Assembly (NCBI GenBank): GCA_021731165.1
Contig: JAKFXY010000048.1
Span: 1-32,569 of the forward strand
Reading direction: 5' to 3'
DNA length: 32,569 bases
Origin: Acidobacteriota bacterium
GTDB lineage: Bacteria > Acidobacteriota > Vicinamibacteria > Vicinamibacterales > UBA2999
The notes under the pieces are model-generated. The model did no database searches, had not been told where the DNA came from, and worked only from the letters and a program-made list of their open reading frames with translations. The translations under genes and the position numbers were made by a program. Of the stretch, positions 16,391 to 24,436 are shown in pieces. Each line of letters opens with the position of its first letter. Position 1 is the first letter of the stretch.

Positions 16391-16440
16391 CACACAGAGG
16401 CACTGAGGACAATTCGGAAGACATCACTCAGGGTCTCGGT
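16391..16440. repeat. Degenerate intergenic repeat, copy B
   Basis: This is the partner of the repeat at 14941-14990 (43 of 50 identical, same orientation). It begins 5 bases after the methyltransferase stop, so it lies in the intergenic gap together with a perfect palindrome. Confidence 0.8.
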
Positions 16441-16485
16441 GCCCCGGCGGTACGTGGACGTGACGAACGCACGCGCCGGCAGCAC

Positions 16486-16507
16486 ACACGGGCCGGCCGG
16501 CCCGTGT
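16486..16507. terminator. Perfect 22-base GC palindrome between convergent genes; probable bidirectional terminator
   Basis: The two halves (ACACGGGCCGG and its reverse complement) match with no error and no loop base in DNA, so an RNA hairpin would form with a small loop. It sits between the convergent methyltransferase and transglutaminase genes and abuts the stop codon of the latter. There is no long U-tract on either side, so termination is inferred from position and stem strength only. Confidence 0.5.
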
Positions 16508-17467
16508 CTACTGCTGTTGTTGGGCGCTGGCGTCGTTGTCGCGTGCGGGTGTGCCGGCGTCTCGCGACATCCAGGGCGTGAAGGGCACGATGTGGCCTGC
16601 CAAGGCGTCCTTCACGGGGCCGACCCGCACCGCTACCGCCAGTTCGTGCCTGGCTGCGCACAGTCCTTTGTAGATTCCGCGGGTCGGCGGGACGTCCGCG
16701 TAGTCGCGCCCTACCGCGACGCGGATGTGGCGATCCTCCGCGATCAGGTTATTCGTGGGATCGAAGCCGACCCAGCCGACCTCCGGCAGGAGCGCCTCGG
16801 CCCATGCGTGCGTGGCGCCGTCGGTGGAGCGGTCGTGGCTCAGCTCGTCACGGAACAGATAGCCGCTGACGTATCGCGCCGGGACGCCGAGCGCACGCGC
16901 GAGCGTGATGAAGATGTGGGCGAAGTCCTGGCAGACCCCCTGCCGCTCCGCCAGCGCCTCGTCAATCGGCGAGTCCACCCTGGTCGTTTGCGGGGCGTAC
17001 TCGAATCGCTTGTACATCTCGCCCATCAGCCGGCGGAGCATCACGAGGGGATCGTGTCCTCGCTCGAGGCCGATCTCGGTGGCGAACGCGCTGAGGAGCC
17101 CCGTCGGCCGTGCGAATGCGCTCGGTGCCAGGTACTCCCAGCACTCGCCCGTCGCGGCGCGGGCGTCGAGTTGCGCCCAGCCGCCAGGTCCCAGGCGATG
17201 GGGCAGCGGCCTGTGCACGTCACAGTCCACCAGTGCGTCCGCGGTGACGAGCAGGCGCGCATGCCGCGCGGGGATGTCGAAGTGGTGGACCATGTTGCCG
17301 TCGTGATCCTGGTACATCATCACGCGTGCACCGGGGCTGGTCGTCAGTGCAAAGTGCAGGCAGCGCTGCGGGCCGTCGGTCCGCGGCTGCATCCGCACTT
17401 CCATCACGCTCTCGCTGATGCCGGTGTCGTAGGTGAAGCGCGTGGTGTGGCTGATGGCGTATCTCAT
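16508..17467 (-). CDS. Transglutaminase-like cysteine protease-fold protein (Bact_transglu_N + core)
   Basis: A 319-residue protein from the ATG at 17467; upstream sequence in the open frame is not protein-like. Residues about 1-90 are the bacterial transglutaminase N-terminal beta domain (MRYAISHTTRFTYDTGISES), and about 150-250 the core. The catalytic triad is C179 in QGVCQDFAHIF, H220 in ATHAWAEALL and D236 in VGFDPTNN. The C-terminal part contains VGRDYADVPPTRGIYKG, also typical. Families like this hydrolyse or transfer peptide amide bonds. It is the last of four minus-strand genes: unknown small protein, ATP-grasp, alpha-E and transglutaminase; the 37-base gap to the alpha-E gene supports co-transcription. 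The whole set is proposed, from comparative genomics, to handle a peptide or peptide tag. Confidence 0.93.
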   Translation of the reverse strand: MRYAISHTTRFTYDTGISESVMEVRMQPRTDGPQRCLHFALTTSPGARVMMYQDHDGNMVHHFDIPARHARLLVTADALVDCDVHRPLPHRLGPGGWAQLDARAATGECWEYLAPSAFARPTGLLSAFATEIGLERGHDPLVMLRRLMGEMYKRFEYAPQTTRVDSPIDEALAERQGVCQDFAHIFITLARALGVPARYVSGYLFRDELSHDRSTDGATHAWAEALLPEVGWVGFDPTNNLIAEDRHIRVAVGRDYADVPPTRGIYKGLCAARHELAVAVRVGPVKDALAGHIVPFTPWMSRDAGTPARDNDASAQQQQ

Positions 17468-17504
17468 GGTGTATGCACGGACGTCGCGGCTGCGGCGGGT
17501 CCAC

Positions 17505-18458
17505 TCATGCCGACAGTGCCGACTCGATTGGATAGGCGATGTAGGTCTGATATAGGGCCGCGTGAATCTGCGCGCATTGCCGGCTGATGCCGGTGAGATA
17601 CGCATGGGGGTTGTCGCCGAGGATCTCATCCACCTGCGCGTAGTCCAACGACGCGTGCAGACGGCCGGCCAACCGCTCAGGGCGGCCGCCTGGGCGCCGG
17701 CCGCTATGCTGCGCCATGGCGAGGAGCGCCGACTCGGTGGCGCTGGCTGCGAACCGCACCGAGCGCGGGAACTCGGCGTTCAGCAGCAGGAACTCGGCGA
17801 CGCGCTCCGACCGCACGTCGGCCGTGTAGTGGCGACAGTAGGCTTCGAGCGCCGAGCACGAGCGCAGCAGCGCCACCCACTCGACCTGGTCGAGAGGCGT
17901 CGGCATCTCCGCCGGATCAGACGTGTCCGACAGGAACAGGTCGAGGAGCGCGGCCGTTGAACCGGCCCGCTCGATGAAGCGGCCGGCCTGCAGGTACTGC
18001 CACCCTTCGCCGTGCGCCATCGTCGCGTCGGTGATTCCCTGGAACAGGTGCACGCCCTCGATGACCACGCGCGAGACGAAGTGCGTGCGCGCGACGCGCG
18101 ACTTGTCCGCGCGCATCTGCTTGAGGCGCAGGAACAGCCCGTTGAGCTGCTGCCACATGTCGGAACTGATCTCCTCGCGCACCTGACGCGCGTTCTCGCG
18201 CGCGGCGGTGATGCAGGCGATCACGGAGTTGCGGTTGGACGCATCGAAGTACGCGGCGTCCGCGAACGAGGCGATCTGGCCCTCGACCGCCGCCGGCGGC
18301 AGGCCGAGACTGCCGTAGAGGCGCTCGATCGCGCCGCTGGTGGACTGGCGGCCGAGCCGGAGATCGACGGCCCCGTCCACGAGGCGCGCCGTGTGCTCGG
18401 CGCGCTCGAGATACCGGGAAATCCAGTAGAGCGAATCGGCGACTCGGGATAGCAGCAT
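17505..18458 (-). CDS. Alpha-E domain protein (DUF403)
   Basis: A 317-residue all-helical protein beginning [20 protein letters not shown], the family signature of the alpha-E domain, with further conserved parts EHTARLVDGAVDLRLG, VIEGVHLFQGITDATM, and the segment RFIERAGSTAALLD. It is cytoplasmic. The family has no proven activity, but it is almost always found beside a circularly permuted ATP-grasp and a transglutaminase, and sometimes fused to the ATP-grasp, so it is thought to act in the same complex. Here the start codon overlaps the ATP-grasp stop by one base (TAATG), which strongly suggests coupled translation and a fixed subunit ratio. Confidence 0.94.
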   Translation of the reverse strand: MLLSRVADSLYWISRYLERAEHTARLVDGAVDLRLGRQSTSGAIERLYGSLGLPPAAVEGQIASFADAAYFDASNRNSVIACITAARENARQVREEISSDMWQQLNGLFLRLKQMRADKSRVARTHFVSRVVIEGVHLFQGITDATMAHGEGWQYLQAGRFIERAGSTAALLDLFLSDTSDPAEMPTPLDQVEWVALLRSCSALEAYCRHYTADVRSERVAEFLLLNAEFPRSVRFAASATESALLAMAQHSGRRPGGRPERLAGRLHASLDYAQVDEILGDNPHAYLTGISRQCAQIHAALYQTYIAYPIESALSA

Positions 18459-19969
18459 TAGTCGAGCAGAACCCAGGTGTCCTTGCTGCCGCCGCCCTGG
18501 GAGGAGTTCACCACGAGCGAGCCCTTGCGCAGCGCGACGCGGGTCAGCCCGCCAGGGGCAATCGTCACCTTGTCACCGTAGAGCACGTAGGGCCGAAGGT
18601 CCACATGGCGCGGCTCGATGCGGTCGTCGACGAAGCAGGCCGCGCGTGACAGCGCGAGCGTGGGCTGCGCGATGAAGTTTCGCGGGTCGGCCATGATCAG
18701 GTCGCGGAAGTGGTCACGCTCCTTCGCAGTACTCTGCGGGCCGATGAGCATCCCGTAGCCGCCTGACTCGCCCACGGCCTTCACGACCAGACTGTCGAGG
18801 TGATCCAGCACGTAGTCTCGGTCCGCCTGCTCGGCGAGCAGGTAGGTGTCGACATTCTGGAGGATCGGCTCCTCCGACAGATAGAAGCGGATGATTGCGG
18901 GGATGTAGGCGTAGATCGCCTTATCATCCGCCACACCGGTGCCGATGGCGTTCGAGAGCGAGACGTTACCCGCCCGGTAGGCATTGAGCAGGCCCGGGAC
19001 CCCGAGAAACGAATCGGCGCGGAATGCCAGCGGGTCGATGAAGTCATCGTCCACCCGCCTGTAAATCACATCCACCCGGCGCAGCCCCGAGGTTGTGCGC
19101 ATGTAGACGATGGTGTCGTGCACGAGGAGGTCTCGGCCTTCAACCAGCGCCACGCCCATCTCCCGTGCGAGAAAGGCGTGCTCGAAGTAGGCCGAGTTGC
19201 CAACGCCTGGCGATAGCACCACAAAGGTCGGGTCCGCGGCATTGGGTGGGGCCAGGGACCGCAGTGTGGCGAGCAGCGCTTGCCCGTAGTGCGCGATCGG
19301 CTTCACGTTGTAGCGGTTGAAGAGGCCGGGGAAGACACGCTTGGTGACCTCGCGGTTGGCCAGCATGTACGACACGCCGCTCGGCACGCGCAGGTTGTCC
19401 TCGAGCACGACGAACCGGCCGTCTTCGAGGCGGACGAGGTCGGTGCCGGCAATGGACACGTAGATGTCGCGGTGGACGTGCACGCCGCGCATCTCGCGGC
19501 GGTAGTGCCGACAGCTATAGACCAGGTCGCGCGGCACCACGCCTTCGGAGAGGATCCGTCCCTCGTGATAGACGTCCTTCAGAAAGAGATTGATGGCCGT
19601 GAGGCGCTGCGTCAGGCCACGCTCGAGCGTGGCCCACTCGTTCCTGGTGATGATCCGGGGCAGCAGGTCGAACGGGAAGATGCGCTCCGTGCCCTGGTCG
19701 TCTCCGTAGACCGTGAACGTGATGCCCTGTGCGAGAAACGCCTTGTCCGCCTCGGCTTGTCGCGCCCGCAGATCCTGGGGCGTGCAGGCCAGCAGATCGT
19801 CCAGCAGCGCCCGGTATTGAGGGCGTGCTTCGCCAACCGTGTCGAACATCTCGTCGAAGGCCGGTCCCAGGTCGTAGTTGGCGAACCGCGGGTCGGCGGG
19901 CATGCCATGCGAAGGAGACGGCTGCGGCGTCGATACGGGAAGCATCGGGGCTAGAACAGTAGTATCCAT
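18458..19969 (-). CDS. Circularly permuted type 2 ATP-grasp protein
   Basis: A 503-residue protein of the CP_ATPgrasp family (the former DUF404/DUF407 pair). Recognisable parts in order: [37 protein letters not shown]-type region (here [10 protein letters not shown]), [71 protein letters not shown], and [17 protein letters not shown], the ATP-binding glycine-rich loop. ATP-grasp enzymes form acyl-phosphate intermediates and ligate carboxylates to amines. A peptide-ligase role is inferred. The start [16 protein letters not shown] is the first ATG after the upstream gene, 18 bases beyond the small unknown gene; a later start at MPADPRF is possible. Confidence 0.94.
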   Translation of the reverse strand: MDTTVLAPMLPVSTPQPSPSHGMPADPRFANYDLGPAFDEMFDTVGEARPQYRALLDDLLACTPQDLRARQAEADKAFLAQGITFTVYGDDQGTERIFPFDLLPRIITRNEWATLERGLTQRLTAINLFLKDVYHEGRILSEGVVPRDLVYSCRHYRREMRGVHVHRDIYVSIAGTDLVRLEDGRFVVLEDNLRVPSGVSYMLANREVTKRVFPGLFNRYNVKPIAHYGQALLATLRSLAPPNAADPTFVVLSPGVGNSAYFEHAFLAREMGVALVEGRDLLVHDTIVYMRTTSGLRRVDVIYRRVDDDFIDPLAFRADSFLGVPGLLNAYRAGNVSLSNAIGTGVADDKAIYAYIPAIIRFYLSEEPILQNVDTYLLAEQADRDYVLDHLDSLVVKAVGESGGYGMLIGPQSTAKERDHFRDLIMADPRNFIAQPTLALSRAACFVDDRIEPRHVDLRPYVLYGDKVTIAPGGLTRVALRKGSLVVNSSQGGGSKDTWVLLD

Positions 19970-19987
19970 CAGTGACGACTAGCCGCG

Positions 19988-20254
19988 TCAGACGGATTTG
20001 TTCCCATGCTCATCCGTGCGTACGGAAATGTGCGAGGGGGACACATCACTTCCACTCAGTTCAACGCCGGCACGAATCACGGTTCTTCTCGGGGTCCAAC
20101 GCAGGAACCCCACGTCGACCAGCGCGTCGAGTACCTGCCGGCAGTCGTCGGCGCCGAGCTTCCAGAGGCGCACCGCCTGGGCGATGGTCAGTTCCATCAC
20201 GGGCATGTCGGTGAAGTCGCAGCGGACACGATCGACGCTGCTGGCGAAGCTCAT
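19988..20254 (-). CDS. Small protein of unknown function heading the ATP-grasp operon
   Basis: An 88-residue protein ending 18 bases before the ATP-grasp start, on the same strand, so probably the first gene of the operon. Residues about 18-60 read MPVMELTIAQAVRLWKLGAD, then DCRQVLDALVDVGFLRWTP, which is the pattern of a short winged-helix-like domain: two helices, a turn and a beta wing. Similar short proteins with T-x-x-QA-x-RLW-x-L-x-x-x-x-C, then a LV-x-x-GFL segment, seem familiar from Acidobacteriota, but I cannot name a family. No signal peptide, no cysteine-rich or repeated part that would suggest a peptide precursor. The Shine-Dalgarno is poor. It might be a regulator of the operon or unrelated; undecided. 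Confidence 0.6.
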   Translation of the reverse strand: MSFASSVDRVRCDFTDMPVMELTIAQAVRLWKLGADDCRQVLDALVDVGFLRWTPRRTVIRAGVELSGSDVSPSHISVRTDEHGNKSV

Positions 20255-20485
20255 GATGGAAGTTGAAGCAACCCGTGAGCCACCTTCATGGTTCCGCGAC
20301 TCTGGCCGTCAAGTCTCTTGGACAGAAGCACTTGAAGCCGTGAATGGGTTGGTCTGGCATGTTGGTAGTCACAACGGTAATGTAGGAGCAGACTCAAATA
20401 CTTACTCTGCTGTTTGAATCGCGCAAGGAGCTTGAAGCGGCACGGCGTCGCGTCATCACGGTGGACGTGCGATACGATTTTCCGC

Positions 20486-21034
20486 GTGCACTCATACCTG
20501 GCCGATGTGTTCAGTCGGATGGACTCCTCGCGGGCAAGGCTCCGTGCCGCGGTTGATTCGGTGCCGGCGGCGCTGCGCGCCACCAGGCATGCGCCGGACT
20601 GCTGGTCCGTGGCCGAGGTGCTCGAGCACCTCGCGCGTGTCGAGCGGAGGTACATCGCGATGCTGACCCCGTTGATCGCGGAGGCGAGAGTAGCCGGCCT
20701 TGCAGCCGAGGCCGGCTCCAGGACGCCGCTTCCTCCCGAGGTCGACGCAAGCCTCGCCGATCGCAGCGGTCGCCGTCCCGCGCCGGAGCCGGTGCTGCCG
20801 ACGGGGACACTCGATGCCGCCGACGCATGGGTCGAGGCGGAACGGGCGCGTGCCGATTTTCGCGCGATGGTCAGCGTGCTCGATGGACTCGCGCTCGGGC
20901 GGATCGTGCTCGAGCATCACCGCTTCGGCGCGCTCAACCTGTATCAATGGGTGGAGTTCATTGCCGGGCACGAGCAACGCCACGTGCAGCAGATCCTGGA
21001 GGCCGCCGGGCGGCTCCAGCCTCGGGATCCGTGA
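20486..21034 (+). CDS. DinB-like (DinB/YfiT superfamily) protein
   Basis: A 182-residue helical protein from the GTG at 20486; the frame is open to a TTG at 20414 and an internal ATG lies at 20519. The DinB fold is marked by W-S-V-A-E-V-L-E-H-L, with the first metal histidine, and by EFIAGHEQRHVQQILE near the end, with an HxxxH pair: the three histidines form the family's metal site. Proteins of this kind include thiol transferases (maleylpyruvate isomerase, mycothiol and bacillithiol transferases) and many unknown stress-related members. It stops 7 bases before the S9 peptidase start, so the two are probably one operon. Stretch 20255-20485 upstream is lower in GC than its surroundings and holds no gene that I can support. 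Confidence 0.8.
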   Translation: MHSYLADVFSRMDSSRARLRAAVDSVPAALRATRHAPDCWSVAEVLEHLARVERRYIAMLTPLIAEARVAGLAAEAGSRTPLPPEVDASLADRSGRRPAPEPVLPTGTLDAADAWVEAERARADFRAMVSVLDGLALGRIVLEHHRFGALNLYQWVEFIAGHEQRHVQQILEAAGRLQPRDP

Positions 21035-21041
21035 GGGCGGC

Positions 21042-23186
21042 GTGTCGAACCACCCCGTCCCACAGCGCACGACCGCACCTTTCGGAACCTGGCTCTCTCC
21101 CATCTCTGCTCAGGTCGTCGCCGCGCAGGGGCTGCGGCTCGGGTATGTCTCCATAGACGGCGACGACACCTATTGGCTCGAAGGGCGGCCAGGCGAGGGA
21201 GGACGCAATGTGCTCGTGAGGCGAAGCGCCGACGGGCAGACGTGCGATGTCATCCCGCGTGATGCCAATGTCCGGACACGGGTGCACGAATACGGCGGCG
21301 GCGCGTATCTTGTCGCGGACGGGATGGCGTACTACTCGAACTTCGCGGACCAGCGCGTGTATCAGATCCCCTGCCTCACCGGGTCAGCGCCGCAGCCGCT
21401 GACGTCGGAAGGGGCGTGGTTCTACGCCGACTACACGATCGATCCCGCGCGGACGCGACTGGTGTGCGTGCGCGAGGACCACACCCCTCGACCGGGCTCG
21501 GGGCAGGCGGGAGGTACTCACGAGCCGACGAACGCGCTCGTCAGCATTCCTCTCGTCGGGTCCGCTGAGCACGGCTCACCTCATACAGCGATGAGTCCGG
21601 GCGACGTGATTGCCTCGGGACACGACTTCTACTCGACGCCCCGGCTCAGTCCCGACGGTTCGCGCCTGTGCTGGCTCGCATGGAATCACCCGAACATGCC
21701 GTGGGACGGCACCGAGCTGTGGGTGGCCGACGTCACGCCCTCAGGTGCGCTCGCGGATGCGCGTCGCGTCGCGGGTGGCAGGCACGAATCGATCTATCAG
21801 CCGGGATGGTCGCCGGAGGGGCGGCTCTACTTCGTCAGCGATCGCGACGGATGGTGGCGGCTGTGCTCGATGGGGCTGGCCCTGTCTGGTCCAACCGACG
21901 AGCCTGACACGGTTCGCCCCACCGGCGTTGTGCCCGTCGTCACGAATCCGCCGCCAGATGCGGAGTTTGGCCGTCCGCAGTGGCAGTTCGGCTGGGCGTC
22001 GTGGGCGTTTGCCGACCGCTCGACAATCGTTGCCACATACACGCGCGCCGGGCGATGGAACCTGGCCACGATTGATGTCGCGTCGGGTGTCCTCACGGAT
22101 CTCCGCACGCCCTTCGAGCCGGCCGAGTGGCTCGCGGTGCGGCCGCACGCGGCACACGACGCTCATCATGGTCCAGCGCAGGCCTCTTCGCTTCGCTCCG
22201 CGCAGGCCGACTCCGCGCAGGCACTTTTCGTGGGCGGGTCAGCCACGATGCCGCAGGCGATCATCGCGGTCAGACTCCCCGGGCCGACACAGGCGGAAGC
22301 GGTCTCGGAAGTGCTGCGATCGTCCTCATCCCTGCATCTCGATCCGGGTGATGTCTCAGAGCCGGAAGCGATCGAGTTTCCCACTGATGGCGAGCTTACA
22401 GCCCATGCCTTCTATTACGCGCCGAGCAATGCCCGGTTCACCGCGCCTCCGGGCGAACGTCCACCGCTCGTCGTGATCAGCCACGGCGGGCCGACCACGG
22501 CCACGAGGGCGACGCTCGACCTGCAGATTCAGTTCTGGACGACACGTGGGTTCGCCGTGGCCGACGTGAACTACGGAGGCAGCTCGGGTTTCGGGCGCCC
22601 GTATCGCGAGCGGCTGAATGGGCAGTGGGGGATCGTGGACGTCGCCGACAACGTGAACGCCGCCCGCTTTCTCGTGGCACAAGGCAAGGCGGACGATCAG
22701 CGCCTCATCATTCGAGGTGGCAGCGCCGGTGGCTACACGACGCTCGCCGCGCTGACGTTCCATCCGGAGGTATTCAAGGCCGGCGCGAGCTACTACGGGG
22801 TCAGCGACATCGAGTTGCTTGCCCGCGACACGCACAAGTTCGAGTCGCGGTACCTTGACGGCCTCGTCGGCCCCTACCCGGCAATGGCCGCGTCCTATCG
22901 AGCGCGATCGCCCATCCACTTCGTCGATCGCCTCTCGTGCTCCTTGATCCTGTTGCAGGGGCTCGAGGACAAGGTCGTACCGCCGAATCAGGCGCAGTTG
23001 ATGGCGGATGCGGTCCGTGCCAAGGGATTGCCGGTGGCGCTGCTGATGTTCGAGGGGGAGCAGCACGGGTTCCGCAAGGCCGAAACGATTGTTCGGAGCC
23101 TCGAGGCCGAGCTCTATTTCTACGGTGCGGTGTTCGGATTCATCCCAGCCGATTCTATCGAGCCGGTGCCCATCGACAACCTCTAG
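21042..23186 (+). CDS. S9 family prolyl oligopeptidase / dipeptidyl-aminopeptidase-like hydrolase
   Basis: A 714-residue protein from the GTG at 21042 (the open frame starts at 20700 but overlaps the DinB-like gene). The N-terminal half is a beta-propeller (RVHEYGGGAYLVADG, YSTPRLSPDGSRLCWLAWNH); the C-terminal half is an alpha/beta-hydrolase. Catalytic residues: S561 in RGGSAGGYT, D643 in GLEDKVVPP, H675 in EGEQHGFRK. The oxyanion region is VVISHGGPT. No signal peptide is visible, so it is likely cytoplasmic and trims oligopeptides. Two segments look inserted: TPRPGSGQAGGTH (DNA 21481-21521) and the AQASSLRSAQADSAQ region (DNA 22174-22222); both are made by repeat-like DNA and both keep the frame (see findings). 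Confidence 0.9.
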   Translation: MSNHPVPQRTTAPFGTWLSPISAQVVAAQGLRLGYVSIDGDDTYWLEGRPGEGGRNVLVRRSADGQTCDVIPRDANVRTRVHEYGGGAYLVADGMAYYSNFADQRVYQIPCLTGSAPQPLTSEGAWFYADYTIDPARTRLVCVREDHTPRPGSGQAGGTHEPTNALVSIPLVGSAEHGSPHTAMSPGDVIASGHDFYSTPRLSPDGSRLCWLAWNHPNMPWDGTELWVADVTPSGALADARRVAGGRHESIYQPGWSPEGRLYFVSDRDGWWRLCSMGLALSGPTDEPDTVRPTGVVPVVTNPPPDAEFGRPQWQFGWASWAFADRSTIVATYTRAGRWNLATIDVASGVLTDLRTPFEPAEWLAVRPHAAHDAHHGPAQASSLRSAQADSAQALFVGGSATMPQAIIAVRLPGPTQAEAVSEVLRSSSSLHLDPGDVSEPEAIEFPTDGELTAHAFYYAPSNARFTAPPGERPPLVVISHGGPTTATRATLDLQIQFWTTRGFAVADVNYGGSSGFGRPYRERLNGQWGIVDVADNVNAARFLVAQGKADDQRLIIRGGSAGGYTTLAALTFHPEVFKAGASYYGVSDIELLARDTHKFESRYLDGLVGPYPAMAASYRARSPIHFVDRLSCSLILLQGLEDKVVPPNQAQLMADAVRAKGLPVALLMFEGEQHGFRKAETIVRSLEAELYFYGAVFGFIPADSIEPVPIDNL
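22174..22222. repeat. Repeat-like GC element inside the S9 peptidase gene
   Basis: Three copies of GCGCAGGC (22177, 22200 and 22215) and a CTTCGCTTCGCTCCG block lie in about 49 bases, coding for an Ala/Gln/Ser-rich stretch in an otherwise ordinary propeller-to-hydrolase linker. The bias is unlike the surrounding gene and looks like a palindromic repeat element (REP-like) that was inserted in frame. Confidence 0.55.
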
Positions 23187-23191
23187 AACGT

Positions 23192-23305
23192 CACGGAGAC
23201 ACGGAGTACCACAGAGCTCAAACGCGGGCCTGCTCTCTGGTTTCGTGACCTGCGCGTGGCGTTCTCGTTGCCGGAATCGTCTCCGTGGCCCCTGTGTGTC
23301 TGTGG
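23192..23305. terminator. Imperfect inverted repeat between two convergent genes
   Basis: Left arm CACGGAG (23192-23198, repeated once) and CCACAGAG (from 23209) face right arm CTCCGTG (23281-23287) and TCTGTGG (23299-23305). The arms are made of the same CACAGAG/CACGGAG unit as the repeats at 14941 and 16391. The whole gap between the S9 peptidase stop and the metallo-beta-lactamase-fold stop is 128 bases and holds no gene. A role in ending transcription from both sides is possible, but there is no U-tract. Confidence 0.35.
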
Positions 23306-23314
23306 CGTTAGTGT

Positions 23315-24223
23315 CTACCGCAAGTCCGCGAAGACCTGCTGTACGAACCGGTCGGCGCTGGCCGCTGCGTTCCCCACCTTCGCATCGAAGTCCGCCGTGG
23401 GCTTGGTCGCGACGATCTGCTCGACGGTCATTCCCTGGGACTTCATCTTCGCCACGCGATCGCGCACCGTGATGATGACGTCCTTGTGTGCCTGCAGCGC
23501 CGCACGGTTGGTGATGTCGCCGTGGCCCGGGCTCACCTTTGTGTTCGGCCCCGCGAGGGAGAGGAACGTGTCCATCGACTCCAGCAGTCCCTTGAGCGTG
23601 CCGCCGTTGCTGCGGTCGATGTTCGGATAGCCGACCGAGCGGAAGACATCTCCGGTGGCGAGCACGTCCGCGCTGACGAACTTCACCGCCGTGTCGCCGT
23701 CGGTATGGCTGGGCGTCAGCGGGACGATTTGCACCGTCTCCCCGTTCATCATGAGCGTGAACGGCTTGTCGAAGATGAGCGTCGGCAGCGCGGCGGCCGG
23801 AGCCGGCGGTGGCACCTGGCCGTTGGCGCCTGGCGATGGCTTCACGAGCCGCAGCCGCAGGTTGGGCTGCGCCATGATCGTCGCGCCCAATTTCGCGAAG
23901 TTCTCATTGCCGCCCGTGTGGTCACCGTGGACGTGCGAGTTGACGACCAGCTTGATCGGGCTGGTGGAGAGCTGCCGGAGCGCGGCGACGATCTTCTCCG
24001 TGACCGCCGGGAACTGTGCGTCCACCAGAAAGATGCCGTCGGGACCGACGAGTGCGCTGATGCGGCCGCCCTGGCCGTCCACCGCGTAGACGTTGCCCGC
24101 GAGCAGCGTCGTCGTCACGACGACCGGCGGTGCCGGCACGGGCGCCTGCGCGGATGCGACGGCGCCCCAGGCGAGGAGACACAGCGCCGTCAATCGGGCG
24201 CCCAATACGGTCCTGGCACTCAT
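23315..24223 (-). CDS. Secreted metallo-beta-lactamase-fold hydrolase
   Basis: A 302-residue protein. The ATG at 24223 is supported by a Shine-Dalgarno AGGAG 7 bases upstream (complement of 24231-24235) and opens a signal peptide (MSARTVLGARLTALCLLAW to about ASA). Metal motif H97-V-H99-G-D101-H102 is canonical, followed by IVPLTPSHTDGDTAVKFV, LATGDVFRS and VSPGHGDITN. The long loop with VKPSPGANGQVPPPAPA between the first and second metal motifs is unusual in length and proline content. Function is a periplasmic hydrolase of unknown substrate. It differs from the gene at 13362 in its motif and is not a close duplicate. The frame is open to 25198 but the upstream part is antisense to another gene and is rejected. 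Confidence 0.9.
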   Translation of the reverse strand: MSARTVLGARLTALCLLAWGAVASAQAPVPAPPVVVTTTLLAGNVYAVDGQGGRISALVGPDGIFLVDAQFPAVTEKIVAALRQLSTSPIKLVVNSHVHGDHTGGNENFAKLGATIMAQPNLRLRLVKPSPGANGQVPPPAPAAALPTLIFDKPFTLMMNGETVQIVPLTPSHTDGDTAVKFVSADVLATGDVFRSVGYPNIDRSNGGTLKGLLESMDTFLSLAGPNTKVSPGHGDITNRAALQAHKDVIITVRDRVAKMKSQGMTVEQIVATKPTADFDAKVGNAAASADRFVQQVFADLR

Positions 24224-24230
24224 CAATTCA

Positions 24231-24235
24231 CTCCT
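24231..24235 (-). promoter_or_regulatory. Shine-Dalgarno site deciding the start of the metallo-beta-lactamase-fold gene
   Basis: On the minus strand AGGAG stands 7 bases before the ATG at 24223. It rules out the longer open frame, which continues to 25198, as the true protein. Confidence 0.7.
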
Positions 24236-24345
24236 TGAAGATGACGCGAAGCTTACCTCAACGCGCCTGTGTGGTGCTGGTGTTCGGCCGCCCTCACCAT
24301 GAGGGCGCAAAGGAACGACCTCGCCGGCCCATCTCGCTAGAGGCC

Positions 24346-24401
24346 GGTGGTGGATGGCGGGTGGTGGCCACGCGTCCTTGGGGCGCCCGCTATCCACCAC
24401 C
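24346..24401. repeat. 16-base-pair inverted repeat upstream of the haem/propeller gene
   Basis: GGTGGTGGATGGCGGG (24346-24361) pairs with CCCGCTATCCACCACC (24386-24401): 15 of 16 positions are Watson-Crick and the remaining one is a G-U type pair. The loop is 24 bases. It lies in the 213-base divergent gap between the genes starting at 24223 (-) and 24437 (+), about 35 bases before the latter. A -10-like TAGCAT follows at 24410-24415. It may be an operator, a leader hairpin or a repeat element. Confidence 0.65.
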
Positions 24402-24436
24402 CCGTGTGCTAGCATCCCGGCCCGAGGAGAGCTGAC

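Noticed and set aside
16439-17587. Plus-strand open frame of 382 codons
   Set aside because: Antisense to the transglutaminase gene, which has a complete catalytic triad.
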